Source: CALACW01 sp963627915 (lineage in GTDB: Bacteria; Bacillota; Clostridia; Oscillospirales; Acutalibacteraceae). Taken from it: 64,000 nt of DNA. The first letter of the stretch is position 1, and each line of letters starts with the position of its first letter. Shown piece after piece: positions 17,048 through 26,539 of the stretch. The notes beneath the pieces were generated by a model. It had not been told where the DNA came from, ran no database searches, and worked only from the letters and a program-made list of their open reading frames with translations. Both the position numbers and the translations under genes were made by a program. The stretch lies in the NCBI GenBank assembly GCA_963627915.1, contig CAVGCY010000012.1:30462-94461 (forward strand), read 5' to 3'.

Positions 17048-17800
17048 TTATTGCTTTACCTCTCCGTAAAACACGTCGAGCATCTCCCCGTCCGCGCTCG
17101 CAATCGTAAGAGAGCCGGAGCGGTTGATTTTTACCGCCGTGTATTTTTTATTTTCATATTCGACCTCTCGTCCGACGGTATACGAATACCTGTTCAGAAG
17201 CCCGACGTATCCGTCAATCTCCCCGTTGTCCGCAGACGTTATTTTCTTATTAAACACAAGGTCGTCAAGAATGTTCACGATAAGCGAAACAAGCGAAATA
17301 TTATCCGCGCCGAACGATTTCAAATTAAGCGAACCCGCCCTGCCTTTCAAATCATCGGGAAAGTCAATCGTATCCGTATTGATTCCTATACCGGCGACGG
17401 CAGTAATATCCTTTGAAAAAACAAGCGTTTCGACAAGGATTCCGCAGATTTTTTTGCCGTTTAAATAAATATCGTTCGGCCACTTTATCCGGGCGGATTC
17501 GCCCGTGATGTTTTCTACAGCCTCCCTGACGGCAAGCGACGCGGCAAGCGTCAGAAACGACAGATATTTTTCACTCGACGTAAATTTATACGGAATCGAA
17601 AAATAAATTCCGCCGTTTGAATAAAAGCTCCTGCCCAGACGTCCTCTGCCTGCGGTCTGACGCTGCGCGGCGACGACGGGCATTGAATCGGAAACGTTAT
17701 TTTTCAAATAAAGATTTGTCGAGTTCACGGTATCGAAAAACTCGAATTTACGTCCCGGGCAAAGCGATTCAAGACGTTTTTCGCATTCGCGCATTCTCAT
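17048..17800 (-). CDS. birA: biotin--[acetyl-CoA-carboxylase] ligase
   Basis: Biotin protein ligase of 250 aa without the N-terminal DNA-binding domain, so it is a pure ligase and not a repressor. Catalytic motifs are clear: the biotin/AMP loop QTAGRGRLGRSF, KWPNDIYLNGKKICGIL with the catalytic Lys, and the C-terminal SH3-like domain (VEYENKKYTAVKINRSGSLTI). It attaches biotin to carboxylase or decarboxylase subunits. It overlaps the upstream YhcH-family gene by 4 bp (17797-17800), so the two are translationally coupled, although no shared pathway is obvious. Confidence 0.93.
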   Translation of the reverse strand: MRMRECEKRLESLCPGRKFEFFDTVNSTNLYLKNNVSDSMPVVAAQRQTAGRGRLGRSFYSNGGIYFSIPYKFTSSEKYLSFLTLAASLAVREAVENITGESARIKWPNDIYLNGKKICGILVETLVFSKDITAVAGIGINTDTIDFPDDLKGRAGSLNLKSFGADNISLVSLIVNILDDLVFNKKITSADNGEIDGYVGLLNRYSYTVGREVEYENKKYTAVKINRSGSLTIASADGEMLDVFYGEVKQ

Positions 17801-18270
17801 ACCCGATATTTAATTTTAACTACGGCTTTTCTTACGCTTACGCCGTTTTTCATATCGGGGGCAATGCACGGCTTATGCGCTTCATACGGGTAAATAACGG
17901 CAAAATCGTTCTCCCCGTAAACAAACGACGAAGCGTTCGCATCCGTATCGTCCAGAAAAGCAATATCGCTCTTATCGTATTCATCGGAAACAATCTTCAT
18001 TTTATCCGCATCGTCCGCGGTCACGACGTCGATACGCTCCGAGCCGGATATAACGCACTGTATATCTATCATTTCCGCGTGAGATTCGTATCTGCAGCCG
18101 TCAATCGGCTTGTTCGTATACGTATTTATATTTACGTTAACAAGTCCCGGTATCAATTCGTAATTACCGTCCCCGACGTTTTTTGCGTTCTTTAAAAATT
18201 CAAACGCCTCTCCGAATCCCTCGTGAGAGGAATAATATCTGTCCGCATTTTTCAGATTATCGATTATCAT
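17797..18270 (-). CDS. YhcH/YjgK/YiaL family cupin-like protein
   Basis: A 157-aa protein of the DUF386 family, a jelly-roll fold that binds metal through conserved His and Glu residues. Visible family features are HAEMIDIQCVISGSERID and DFAVIYPYEAHKPCIA, which give a plausible metal site. Members occur with sialic acid, ascorbate and rare-sugar catabolism genes and may be sugar epimerases or mutarotases. Here the neighbours are a metallophosphoesterase (15 bp upstream) and birA (4-bp overlap), so context gives no substrate. Confidence 0.85.
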   Translation of the reverse strand: MIIDNLKNADRYYSSHEGFGEAFEFLKNAKNVGDGNYELIPGLVNVNINTYTNKPIDGCRYESHAEMIDIQCVISGSERIDVVTADDADKMKIVSDEYDKSDIAFLDDTDANASSFVYGENDFAVIYPYEAHKPCIAPDMKNGVSVRKAVVKIKYRV

Positions 18271-18285
18271 TATATCACACTTCCG

Positions 18286-19140
18286 TCAATCTTTTTCATT
18301 TTTCAATACTATATGTACAATCTCGGGCGGATTATTTATTCTGAACGGAAATACGCTCTGTCCGATTCCCCGGCTTACAATCATACGCGTTCCGTCCGAG
18401 GAGTATATGCCCTCGGTATATTCGGGAAAAAATCCTTGTCCCGGAGCGACAAAACCGCCGACAAACGGAAGAATAAACTGTCCGCCGTGCGCGTGTCCCG
18501 TGAACGCAAGCTGTGCGCCCGAGGCGCATATTTCATCAAAATACTCCGGACGGTGAAAAAGCATTATGTTGTACATACTGTCCTTTACAAGACCGGTCAT
18601 CGTCCGCTCGATAAGAGCTCTGCGCTTATCCATATCGCCGAAAAGCTCCGGATCGGCTATTCCGATAAGATTTATTTTTCCGCCGTCCTTTTCAATAAAA
18701 ACGGACTCGTTGAAAAGCTCCTTTACGCCGTATTTATCAAACGCGGCCCGCATTTTATCATACTGCTCCTCTTCCCTCGCCTCATGATTTCCGCTGACAA
18801 AATAAACGTCCGAAATTTCCGCAAGACGCGATATTATTTCAACGGAGTTTTCACACGAGGGCGGATAGGACGAAACAATATCGCCCGTTATGAATATAAC
18901 GTCTGGGGCGCAGGATTTGACGCTCTCAAAAAAATCCGGACTGAGCCTTTTATAATCTGCATTATGTATATCGGAAAGATGAACTATGCTGTACGAATCA
19001 AATTCCTCCGGTATATCGCCGGACGAAACCGTAAATTCATCGATATCGAGCGTCGTGTTGGATTCGCATACGGAAATACCGGAAACGGCAGCGGCCGTCA
19101 GTACGGCAAGAAAAGCAATCGCAATCCCTCTCTTTTTCAC
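18286..19140 (-). CDS. calcineurin-like metallophosphoesterase, membrane-anchored (YkuE-like)
   Basis: A 284-aa phosphoesterase with an N-terminal anchor (about residues 4-24) and all two-metal motifs: HLSDIHN (D-x-H), FITGDIV (GD), VSGNHEA (GNHE) and the late GHAHGGQF. The family acts on phospholipids or phosphate diesters outside the membrane. The start codon is GTG at 19140, chosen because GGAGGCGG lies 9-10 bp upstream. It heads a three-gene minus-strand operon with yhcH-like and birA and diverges from hypB. Confidence 0.9.
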   Translation of the reverse strand: MKKRGIAIAFLAVLTAAAVSGISVCESNTTLDIDEFTVSSGDIPEEFDSYSIVHLSDIHNADYKRLSPDFFESVKSCAPDVIFITGDIVSSYPPSCENSVEIISRLAEISDVYFVSGNHEAREEEQYDKMRAAFDKYGVKELFNESVFIEKDGGKINLIGIADPELFGDMDKRRALIERTMTGLVKDSMYNIMLFHRPEYFDEICASGAQLAFTGHAHGGQFILPFVGGFVAPGQGFFPEYTEGIYSSDGTRMIVSRGIGQSVFPFRINNPPEIVHIVLKNEKD

Positions 19141-19244
19141 ACGCGGCCGCCTCCGACAATTTTTTTACATTAAAAATCTTAACATCCGCAATAAAAAAAG
19201 TCAAGTAATACAAACAAAATCAGCCGTTTTGCTTTAATTGTTTA

Positions 19245-19273
19245 TTGAAATATAAGCAAATACATAATATAAT
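19245..19273 (+). promoter_or_regulatory. sigma-A promoter of the hypBA operon
   Basis: TTGAAA (19245-19250), 17-bp spacer, perfect TATAAT (19268-19273), 20 bp before the hypB ATG. This is one of the strongest promoters in the window. Confidence 0.8.
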
Positions 19274-19293
19274 AGATATCGGAGGAATTTAAA

Positions 19294-19962
19294 ATGGACA
19301 AATACAGAGTTATAGAAGTCAAGCAAAGCGTCTTTGAGGACAATAACAGGGACGCTCAACTGCTGAGAAATTCACTCACGGAAAAAGGCGTTTACTTAAT
19401 TAATTTAATGTCGTCGCCCGGCGCGGGAAAAACGACAACGCTTACAAAATTAATACCGAAGCTTTCGGAAACTCTGAAAGTCGGAGTAATGGAGGCGGAC
19501 ATCGACTCGTCGGTTGACGCCGAAACAATATCCGAAACGGGAGCGAAGGTAATTCAGCTTCATACCGGCGGAATGTGCCACCTCGACGCGCAGATGACAA
19601 GACAGGGCATAAACGAGCTTGACGCGGACGGACTTGACCTCGTTATACTCGAAAACGTCGGAAATCTCGTATGTCCCGCGGAGTTCGACACGGGAGCGAC
19701 GCTTAACATGATGATTCTCTCCGTACCGGAAGGACACGATAAACCGCTTAAATATCCGCTCGTATTTGAGGTTTCAAACGTCTGCGTTATAAACAAAACC
19801 GACGTGCTGCCCTATTTTGATTTCGACGTAAAAAAAGTCGAGGAGTATGTAAAAATGAGGAATCCCGATATTAAATTATTCTTCATATCCGCAAAAACGG
19901 GCGAGGGAATCGGCGAACTTGCCGAATTTATAAAAGAAAAAGTTTCGGAGATTAAAAAATAA
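19294..19962 (+). CDS. hypB: nickel-insertion GTPase HypB
   Basis: A 222-aa G3E-family GTPase that delivers nickel into [NiFe] hydrogenase or other nickel enzymes together with HypA. The P-loop SSPGAGKTT, the metal/switch region EADIDSSVDAE, the HTGGMCHLDA segment with the Cys/His metal site at the dimer interface, the Walker B-like LVILENVGNLVCP and the base-recognition NKTD are all present. No His-rich N-terminal nickel store is seen. GGAGG precedes the ATG. The stop overlaps hypA by one base. Confidence 0.95.
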   Translation: MDKYRVIEVKQSVFEDNNRDAQLLRNSLTEKGVYLINLMSSPGAGKTTTLTKLIPKLSETLKVGVMEADIDSSVDAETISETGAKVIQLHTGGMCHLDAQMTRQGINELDADGLDLVILENVGNLVCPAEFDTGATLNMMILSVPEGHDKPLKYPLVFEVSNVCVINKTDVLPYFDFDVKKVEEYVKMRNPDIKLFFISAKTGEGIGELAEFIKEKVSEIKK

Positions 19963-20324
19963 TGCACGAACTGGGCATTGCGTTTCACATTTCGGACAGC
20001 GTTGAAAAAATCGCGAAGGAAAATAACGTAAAAGCCGTAAGCCGGGTAACGCTCGAGGTCGGCGAGGTTTCAACGGTAATTCCCGATTATCTTACCGACG
20101 TATGGAACTGGAACAGAAAACGCACTCAATATTTAAAGGAATGCGAGCTTAATATCGAAATTATCAGAGCCGTAACGTACTGCCGGGATTGTAAAAAGGA
20201 ATATCCGACGGTAGCTTTCGGCAGGATATGCCCCTATTGCAAAAGCGAAAAAACGCATCTTGTAACGGGAAACGAAATTAATATCAAAGAAATTGAAGTT
20301 GAAGACGAGGACGACAGCGCTTAG
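19962..20324 (+). CDS. hypA: nickel chaperone HypA
   Basis: A 120-aa HypA with the invariant MHE start, whose N terminus and His2 form the nickel site, and a zinc ribbon of two pairs (YCRDCKKE and ICPYCKSE). The tail is acidic. The start codon shares one base with the hypB stop (TAATG), so the two are made together. No hydrogenase structural gene or other hyp gene lies within the window. The next gene, 54 bp downstream, is a large FeS/FAD oxidoreductase. Confidence 0.93.
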   Translation: MHELGIAFHISDSVEKIAKENNVKAVSRVTLEVGEVSTVIPDYLTDVWNWNRKRTQYLKECELNIEIIRAVTYCRDCKKEYPTVAFGRICPYCKSEKTHLVTGNEINIKEIEVEDEDDSA

Positions 20325-20378
20325 TAATTATAAAAATTCAAACACCGCACGGCGTAAAAAAGAGAGGAGATAATCATT

Positions 20379-23201
20379 ATGCCGGAAATGAGCAGTAAAT
20401 ACGTTCCAAAACATATGCACGACAAAAACCCCGACAAAAGACTGCTGAAATTCGTGCAGGGCGTCACGGACAGAGCCGACGGAAAATTAAAGGGAATTAA
20501 GACCGAAGACCCCGAATACTGGGGACTTGCGTGCATTTTCGAGGATGAGATGAGCAAGGAGGATAAGGATTATTCTCTCGATTTGCTCATTCAGATGAAA
20601 ACAAGAAAAAAATATCCGTATTCCGATATGCTTAAAATGTGCCGGAACGCGAATATGGACTGCGAAACGGCGGACAGAATTTTAGATATGCTGTCCGTTT
20701 TCGGAATGCTCGAATACGACTACGGCGACCGGTATACAAAGGACGGTCCGATTCCCGGTGCGCCCAGAGGCAGAAAGGCAAGGCACTACTGGGTTCCTCT
20801 GTTCGTCCCCGGTTCTGCGGAATACACGAATATGAACACGGAGCTTATGGATAGGCATCCAGAGCTTGCAATGTTCTTTGAACGCATGACGTTCCTCCCG
20901 CTCGAAAAGGTCACCGCGATGGTTCCGCCCGGAGGCGCGGGAATCGGAATGCACGTCATCCCCGTAGAACAGGCAATATCCATGGAAAATACGACCATGG
21001 ACATAGAGCATCTGTCCTACTGGCTTAAAAAATACGAGGGTCATATCGGCGCTTCGATATGCTCGTGCCGTTACGGAAGAAAACAGCTTGACGAGGGCTG
21101 CGCAGACGATTACAAAGACTGGTGCATAGGCGTGGGCGATATGGCGGACTACTGCGAAGAAACGGGCAGGGGTCATTCAATCACATATGAAGAGGCAATG
21201 GATATTTTAAAAAGAGCCGAGGATAACGGATTCGTCCATCAGGTAACGAATATCGACGGCGAAAATAAAATATTCGCAATATGCAATTGCAACGTTAAAA
21301 TATGCAACGCTCTCAGAACAAGTCAGCTTTTCAACACTCCCAACATGTCGGCTTCGGCTTACAGAGCGCATGTTGACAAGTCAAAATGCGTCGCGTGCGG
21401 TCAGTGCGTCGAATACTGTCCGGCAGGCGCGCTCAAACTCGGACAGAAGCTGTGCAAAAAGGACAAAACCGAGGTCGAATATCCGAAACAGCCCCTTCCC
21501 GACGACAACAAATGGGGCAAGGACAGATGGGACGAGGACTACCGGGACAAAAACAGGATAAACTGTCACGATTCGGGCACCGCTCCGTGCAAAACGGCAT
21601 GTCCGGCGCACATTGCCGTACAGGGATACCTAAAAAAGGCGGCGCAGGGCAAATACAAAGAGGCTCTCGCTCTTATAAAGAAAGAAAATCCGTTCCCCGC
21701 AGTCTGCGGGCGAATCTGCAACAGACGCTGTGAGGAAGCGTGTACAAGAGGTACGGTCGACGAAGCCGTTTCGATTGACGCGGTCAAAAAATTTATAGCC
21801 GCAAAGGATTTATCGGACGAACACCGCTATGTTCCCGAAATTGTCGTCGCTTCCAATACAGGCAGATGGAAAGAAAAAATTGCAATAATCGGCGCAGGTC
21901 CCGCGGGACTTTCGGCGGCGTTCTATCTCGCGCAGATGGGCTACTATCCCACGGTATTTGAAAAGAATGAGAAGCCCGGCGGAATGCTCACATACGGAAT
22001 CCCGTCATACAAGCTCGAAAAGGACGTTATTGATGCCGAAATTGAAATTATGAAGGAAATGGGCGTCGAAATTAAATGTTCAACCGAGGTCGGAAAGGAT
22101 ATTACCGTAGACGAGTTGAGAAAACAGGGATATAAGGCGTTCTATATCGCAATCGGCTGTCAGGGCGGAAGATATCCGGGTATCGCAAACGAAAAAGCCG
22201 AGGGCGTTACGACGGCTGTCGAATTTTTAAAACACGCGAACACCGGCACGGTTAAATTCTCCGATGAAACCGTTGTCGTCGGCGGCGGCAACGTAGCAAT
22301 CGACGCGGCAAGAGTCAGCGCAAGAAGCGGAGCGAAAAAGGTAACAATGCTCAGTCTTGAACAGAAAGACGAAATGCCCGCTTCAAATGAAGAAAAAGAC
22401 GAGGCCGAACAGGACGGGGTTGAAATCAAACCCGGCTGGGGTCCCGTTGAGGTTATCGCGGAAAACGGCAGAGCGACGGGCGTTAAATTCAGAAAATGCA
22501 TAAGCGTATTTGACGAAAATCATAAATTTGCCCCGAAATTCGACGACAGCGAAACGATAATCGTACCCGCCTCCAAGGTTATATTCGCAATAGGTCAGAC
22601 AATCGAATGGGGTTCGCTTATCGATAATGAGAAAATCGAATTTGTACACGGAAATTATCCGAAGGCGGATTCTCTCACGTATCAGACGAAAACAGACGAT
22701 ATATTTGTCGGAGGCGACGTTTACACCGGTCCGAAATTCGCAATCGACGCTATCGCGGCAGGTCACGAGGCGGCGGAATCGCTTCACCGTTTCGTTCAGC
22801 ACGGACATATGACGATAGGCAGAAACAGACGCAAATTTATCGCCCTTAACAAGGACGACATAAGCCTTGACTCATACGATACGGCAGGCAGACAGTACGC
22901 CCGCGGCGAGGAAAAATCAAAGAATCCGTTTAAGGATACTCACGGCACGCTTACCGAGGAGCAGGTCAAAACCGAAACCTCGAGATGCCTCGGCTGCGGA
23001 GTTACCGTTGCTGATCAAAACCGCTGTATCGGCTGCGGAATATGCACGACAAAATGCAAATTCGACGCAATTTCGCTTCGCAGGGACAAGCCTGAGGCAA
23101 GCAAAATGACCGTCGCTGAGGATAAATTCAAATACATCCTCCCCTACGCGGCAAAACGTGCGGTCAAAATCGTAAAGAAAAACATTTCAAAAAGCAATTA
23201 A
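20379..23201 (+). CDS. large FeS/FAD pyridine-nucleotide oxidoreductase (GltD/NfnB-like)
   Basis: A 940-aa cytoplasmic electron-transfer enzyme. The first 310 residues hold a winged-helix-like part and a CSCR...GC...WC cysteine module seen in Clostridia and sulfate-reducer ferredoxin-type proteins. Next come a 2[4Fe-4S]-type motif (CVACGQCVEYC, about 335-345), the glutamate synthase/dihydropyrimidine dehydrogenase FeS domain (CKTACPAHI...CGRICNRRCEEAC, about 405-455), the FAD site (GAGPAGLSAA, about 504) and the NAD(P) site (GGGNVAIDAAR, about 634). A C-terminal ferredoxin segment (CLGCG...CIGCGICTTKC, about 870-895) ends the protein. AGAGGAG precedes the ATG. Position after hypBA suggests co-transcription. 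The electron donor and acceptor are unknown. Confidence 0.87.
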   Translation: MPEMSSKYVPKHMHDKNPDKRLLKFVQGVTDRADGKLKGIKTEDPEYWGLACIFEDEMSKEDKDYSLDLLIQMKTRKKYPYSDMLKMCRNANMDCETADRILDMLSVFGMLEYDYGDRYTKDGPIPGAPRGRKARHYWVPLFVPGSAEYTNMNTELMDRHPELAMFFERMTFLPLEKVTAMVPPGGAGIGMHVIPVEQAISMENTTMDIEHLSYWLKKYEGHIGASICSCRYGRKQLDEGCADDYKDWCIGVGDMADYCEETGRGHSITYEEAMDILKRAEDNGFVHQVTNIDGENKIFAICNCNVKICNALRTSQLFNTPNMSASAYRAHVDKSKCVACGQCVEYCPAGALKLGQKLCKKDKTEVEYPKQPLPDDNKWGKDRWDEDYRDKNRINCHDSGTAPCKTACPAHIAVQGYLKKAAQGKYKEALALIKKENPFPAVCGRICNRRCEEACTRGTVDEAVSIDAVKKFIAAKDLSDEHRYVPEIVVASNTGRWKEKIAIIGAGPAGLSAAFYLAQMGYYPTVFEKNEKPGGMLTYGIPSYKLEKDVIDAEIEIMKEMGVEIKCSTEVGKDITVDELRKQGYKAFYIAIGCQGGRYPGIANEKAEGVTTAVEFLKHANTGTVKFSDETVVVGGGNVAIDAARVSARSGAKKVTMLSLEQKDEMPASNEEKDEAEQDGVEIKPGWGPVEVIAENGRATGVKFRKCISVFDENHKFAPKFDDSETIIVPASKVIFAIGQTIEWGSLIDNEKIEFVHGNYPKADSLTYQTKTDDIFVGGDVYTGPKFAIDAIAAGHEAAESLHRFVQHGHMTIGRNRRKFIALNKDDISLDSYDTAGRQYARGEEKSKNPFKDTHGTLTEEQVKTETSRCLGCGVTVADQNRCIGCGICTTKCKFDAISLRRDKPEASKMTVAEDKFKYILPYAAKRAVKIVKKNISKSN

Positions 23202-23223
23202 AATATAAAATAATTTAACCATA

Positions 23224-23269
23224 ACTATAAAAACCGTCCGCAATCGGCAATGCGGACGGTTTTTATAGT
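23224..23269. terminator. strong bidirectional terminator
   Basis: ACTATAAAAACCGTCCGCA pairs perfectly with TGCGGACGGTTTTTATAGT around an 8-nt loop. It serves the hypBA-oxidoreductase transcript and the convergent recO operon. Confidence 0.92.
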
Positions 23270-23270
23270 T

Positions 23271-24005
23271 TTATTTTATTGAATTTAAAAAATCAAGCGT
23301 TTTGAATCGGTACGAGGTTTGTCTTTTTATATATTCCTCGCACGATGAATAAAATTCTTCTGCCGTCTGTTCGTCCGGCTTTATCGAAAAAAGCCTGTTC
23401 ATAGGGGCGTAGCAGGTGTGACGCATTGCGTCGACGGTTCTCAACGTAAGTTTTTTTGCGCCGTGCTTTCGGCAGTTTTTGCAGTAGAGAAGCCCCGAAT
23501 CAAAATCAAAATACATCGGGTCGCTCTCAAATTCTCCGCACCCGGCGCACGCAACGAGGTCGGGCATATATCCGGAAAGAGATGCGAACCGCATTTCAAA
23601 AACAGACTTTAAAACAAGCGGATTGCGCTCGGGCTTCGTCATAAAATGAAGCGTGTTCAAAAGAAGCCTGAGAATATCCCTCGCCGGCGTTTCCTTCGGC
23701 GCAAGGCGAAGCGTCAGCTCGCAGAGATACTGTGCGCAGGAGAGAACCGTTATATCGTTTCTCAAGTCAAAAAAAGTCTCGCGCACGTCGCACTCGGTCA
23801 ATTTAAGAGCCGAAGCTCCTTCAAAAAACGTAAATCCGCCGTACGAAAAAACGCACGAACCAGCGTGAAGCCTGCTTTTCGGTCGCCTTGCGGATTTTGC
23901 GAACGCCGAAATAACGCCCCTGTCCTCAGTCAGCAGAGATACGGCCAGATCCGATTCGCCCGCAGGGGACGCTTTTAAAACGATACCGTCCGTGGTGAAC
24001 GTCAT
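23271..24005 (-). CDS. recO: DNA repair protein RecO
   Basis: A 244-aa recombination mediator that anneals single strands and loads RecA with RecR. An N-terminal OB fold (TDGIVLKASPAGESDLAVSLLTEDRG) is followed by a helical domain with a four-Cys zinc site (CAGC...CKNC, about residues 150-180). AAGGACG lies before ATG 24005. It is the last gene of the yqfC-yqfD-phoH-ybeY-era-recO run. Confidence 0.94.
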   Translation of the reverse strand: MTFTTDGIVLKASPAGESDLAVSLLTEDRGVISAFAKSARRPKSRLHAGSCVFSYGGFTFFEGASALKLTECDVRETFFDLRNDITVLSCAQYLCELTLRLAPKETPARDILRLLLNTLHFMTKPERNPLVLKSVFEMRFASLSGYMPDLVACAGCGEFESDPMYFDFDSGLLYCKNCRKHGAKKLTLRTVDAMRHTCYAPMNRLFSIKPDEQTAEEFYSSCEEYIKRQTSYRFKTLDFLNSIK

Positions 24006-24017
24006 TTGCTCACGTCC

Positions 24018-24923
24018 TTAGTCAAGTCCGAAATTATGTATAAGCCCCTCACGGTTGCGCCAATCCTCTTTAACCTTGACCCAGCAGTGAAGATTAACCT
24101 TACAGCCGAGGAATTTTTCAAGGTCTATACGCGCACGGGTCGATATTTTTTTAAGCATTGCGCCGTTTTTACCTATTATAATTCCCTTATGCGACTCCTT
24201 TTCGCAGTAAATCGTCGCCTCGATATCGATAATTTCGCCGTCGTCGCGCTCTTTGAATTTTTCAATCGCAACAGCCGTTCCGTGCGGAATCTCGCAGTCG
24301 AGATTTTTAAGAAGCTTTTCTCTTATAATCTCGGAAGCAAGAACGCGTTCGGGCTGGTCGGTAAGCGTATCGTCGGGGAAAAAGTGCTCGCTTTCAAAAG
24401 CAAGAGCCATAAGCTCGTCCTTTAATTCGCCGAGCCCGTTTCCGTCCTTTGCGGACAGCGGAACTATCGCCTCAAATTCGTAAAGCTTTGAAAATTCAAG
24501 GATTCTCGCCATCAAATCCGTCTTTTCGGGTATTAAGTCAATCTTGTTTATCGCAAGCACCGCGGGGATTTTCTCACGCTTGAATCTGTTGATAAGCTCG
24601 GTTTCGGCAGGGCGGATCTCGCCCTTCGGCTCAACCACAAGCAAACACGCGTCAACGCCGGATATGCTCTCATCGACAGCCTGAACCATTTTTTCTCCGA
24701 GCTTCGTTTTCGGGCGGTGAAATCCCGGCGTATCCGTAAACACAAGCTGCGTTTCGTTTTCCGTCAGAACGCCCATGATTCTCGTTCTCGTTGTCTGCGG
24801 TTTGGGCGAAACTATCGCAACCTTCTGACCGAGCAGACGGTTAAGTATCGACGATTTGCCCGCGTTGGGGCATCCGACTATTGCAACAAACGCCGTTTTC
24901 GACGGCGCGGGGGATGATGTCAT
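24018..24923 (-). CDS. era: GTPase Era
   Basis: A 301-aa ribosome-assembly GTPase. G1 is GCPNAGKSS, the switch region has the Era-specific PQTTRTRIMGV, G3 is DTPGF, G4 is NKID, and a C-terminal KH domain includes GIIIGKNGAMLKKI. It binds the 3' end of 16S rRNA during 30S maturation. AGGAGA precedes the ATG. It lies between ybeY and recO, the usual Firmicutes order, although dgkA and cdd, often placed between them, are absent. Confidence 0.96.
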   Translation of the reverse strand: MTSSPAPSKTAFVAIVGCPNAGKSSILNRLLGQKVAIVSPKPQTTRTRIMGVLTENETQLVFTDTPGFHRPKTKLGEKMVQAVDESISGVDACLLVVEPKGEIRPAETELINRFKREKIPAVLAINKIDLIPEKTDLMARILEFSKLYEFEAIVPLSAKDGNGLGELKDELMALAFESEHFFPDDTLTDQPERVLASEIIREKLLKNLDCEIPHGTAVAIEKFKERDDGEIIDIEATIYCEKESHKGIIIGKNGAMLKKISTRARIDLEKFLGCKVNLHCWVKVKEDWRNREGLIHNFGLD

Positions 24924-24945
24924 ATATTAAAATTCTCCTGTAAAT

Positions 24946-25464
24946 TTATTCGTCCATTGTATACGCGTTGCTGCCGGGCAAACCGAGCTGAACGAGTACT
25001 GTTTCTTCCTTTTCTCTCATTCTGACAGCTTCAAGACCGCCGTTTACATGGTCGTATCCGAGCAGATGAAGCATTGAATGAACGGTAAGGAACGCCATTT
25101 CACGCTGAAACGAGTGCTCGAACTCCTTAGCCTGCTCCTCCGCCCTCTCGACGGAAATTACAATATCGCCGAGAACCTTTGCGCCCGTCTCGGGATTTAT
25201 GTCATAATTCGCAGTGCCGTCCTCCTCAACCCTGCCGAGCGGGAACGAGAGTACGTCCGTTGCGGAGTCAACATCTCTGAACTGCTTATTTAATCTGTGA
25301 ATCTCCTCGTTGTCGACAAAGCGGACGCTGATTTCCGCCGAATCATGGAAATTCTCCATAATAAGCGCGGCGTTGCAGCATCTTCTTATCAGCATTCTGA
25401 TGCCGGTCGGAATTTTAACCTTTTTCTGGTCATTTGAAATAATAACCTTGATTTTCTCTTTCAT
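24946..25464 (-). CDS. ybeY: endoribonuclease YbeY
   Basis: A 172-aa single-strand endoribonuclease needed for 16S rRNA 3' maturation. The zinc motif HSMLHLLGYDH (H-x3-H-x5-H) near residues 135-146 is intact, as is FRDVDSATDVLSFP. Its start overlaps the phoH stop by 4 bp (25461-25464), so it is translationally coupled. Confidence 0.95.
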   Translation of the reverse strand: MKEKIKVIISNDQKKVKIPTGIRMLIRRCCNAALIMENFHDSAEISVRFVDNEEIHRLNKQFRDVDSATDVLSFPLGRVEEDGTANYDINPETGAKVLGDIVISVERAEEQAKEFEHSFQREMAFLTVHSMLHLLGYDHVNGGLEAVRMREKEETVLVQLGLPGSNAYTMDE

Positions 25465-26426
25465 TTTCTTTTTTTCGTCTCCTCATGCTTTTCGTAAGCT
25501 TTTATTATATCCTGTACCAATTTATGGCGAACCACGTCTTTTTCACCGAATCTCACCGTTTCTATATCATCGACGTTTTTTAGAATCTTCAGCACCTCGA
25601 TAAGCCCCGAACGCTTGCCGTCGGGCAAGTCAACCTGCGTAATGTCGCCGGTTACTACTATCCTGGAACCGAATCCGAGACGGGTAAGAAACATTTTCAT
25701 CTGCTCGGGCGTCGTATTCTGAGCCTCGTCCAGAATTATAAAGCTGTCGTCAAGCGTTCTGCCGCGCATATACGCAAGCGGAGCGACCTCGATGCATCCC
25801 TTTTCCTGATATTTCTGAAAATTTTCCGCGCCGAGCATATCGAACAGCGCGTCATATAACGGTCTTAAATAAGGATCGACCTTCTGCTGAAGATCGCCCG
25901 GTAAAAATCCGAGCTTTTCGCCCGCCTCCACCGCGGGACGCGTGAGAATTATTCTCGAAACTTCCTTTGAACGAAAAGCCCTGACAGCCATCGCAACGGC
26001 AAGATACGTTTTGCCCGTACCGGCGGGTCCCACGCCGAAAACTATCGTATTATTCCTGATGCATTCAATATATTTCTTTTGTCCGAGCGTTTTCGGCTTA
26101 ACGGGTCTGCCCTTCGTCGTCAGGCATATGCTTCCGCCGGAAAGCTCGCCCAATTTATCTACATTTCCCTCCTTAACGAGAGAAATGACATAACCGACGT
26201 TCTGTTCGTTAAGCGTTTCGCCGTTCGTAACAAGACTGAGCAATCCGTTTACCGCACGGGAAGCGGACATGACGTTCTCCGCCTCGCCCGAAATTTTAAT
26301 CTCCCCGCCCCTGTTTACAACGGAAACGGAAAAATTCTTCTCTATTAATTTTATATTTTCGTCGAACGAGCCGAAAAGGCTGACGGCGTATTCCATTTTA
26401 TCTATATCGATTACGGTTTCAAACAT
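25461..26426 (-). CDS. phoH: PhoH-family ATPase
   Basis: A 321-aa PhoH/YbeZ-type P-loop NTPase with an N-terminal KH-like part and a Walker A of GPAGTGKTYLAVAMAV (about 138-146). FIILDEAQNTT is Walker B, followed by VVTGDITQVDLP. In bacteria it works with YbeY in rRNA processing, which matches the 4-bp overlap with ybeY here. The start at 26426 lacks a close ribosome binding site; an AAAGGA lies about 17 bp upstream. Confidence 0.94.
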   Translation of the reverse strand: MFETVIDIDKMEYAVSLFGSFDENIKLIEKNFSVSVVNRGGEIKISGEAENVMSASRAVNGLLSLVTNGETLNEQNVGYVISLVKEGNVDKLGELSGGSICLTTKGRPVKPKTLGQKKYIECIRNNTIVFGVGPAGTGKTYLAVAMAVRAFRSKEVSRIILTRPAVEAGEKLGFLPGDLQQKVDPYLRPLYDALFDMLGAENFQKYQEKGCIEVAPLAYMRGRTLDDSFIILDEAQNTTPEQMKMFLTRLGFGSRIVVTGDITQVDLPDGKRSGLIEVLKILKNVDDIETVRFGEKDVVRHKLVQDIIKAYEKHEETKKRK

Positions 26427-26539
26427 CCGAATAAATTTCTGTCCTTTTTATCCCTTTTTTTCTTATTATAACACTTTAATTTTTTTTGTCAATAATCAAT
26501 AGAATTTTTAATAAGTTTTGTCTGAAGGCAACAAAAAAT

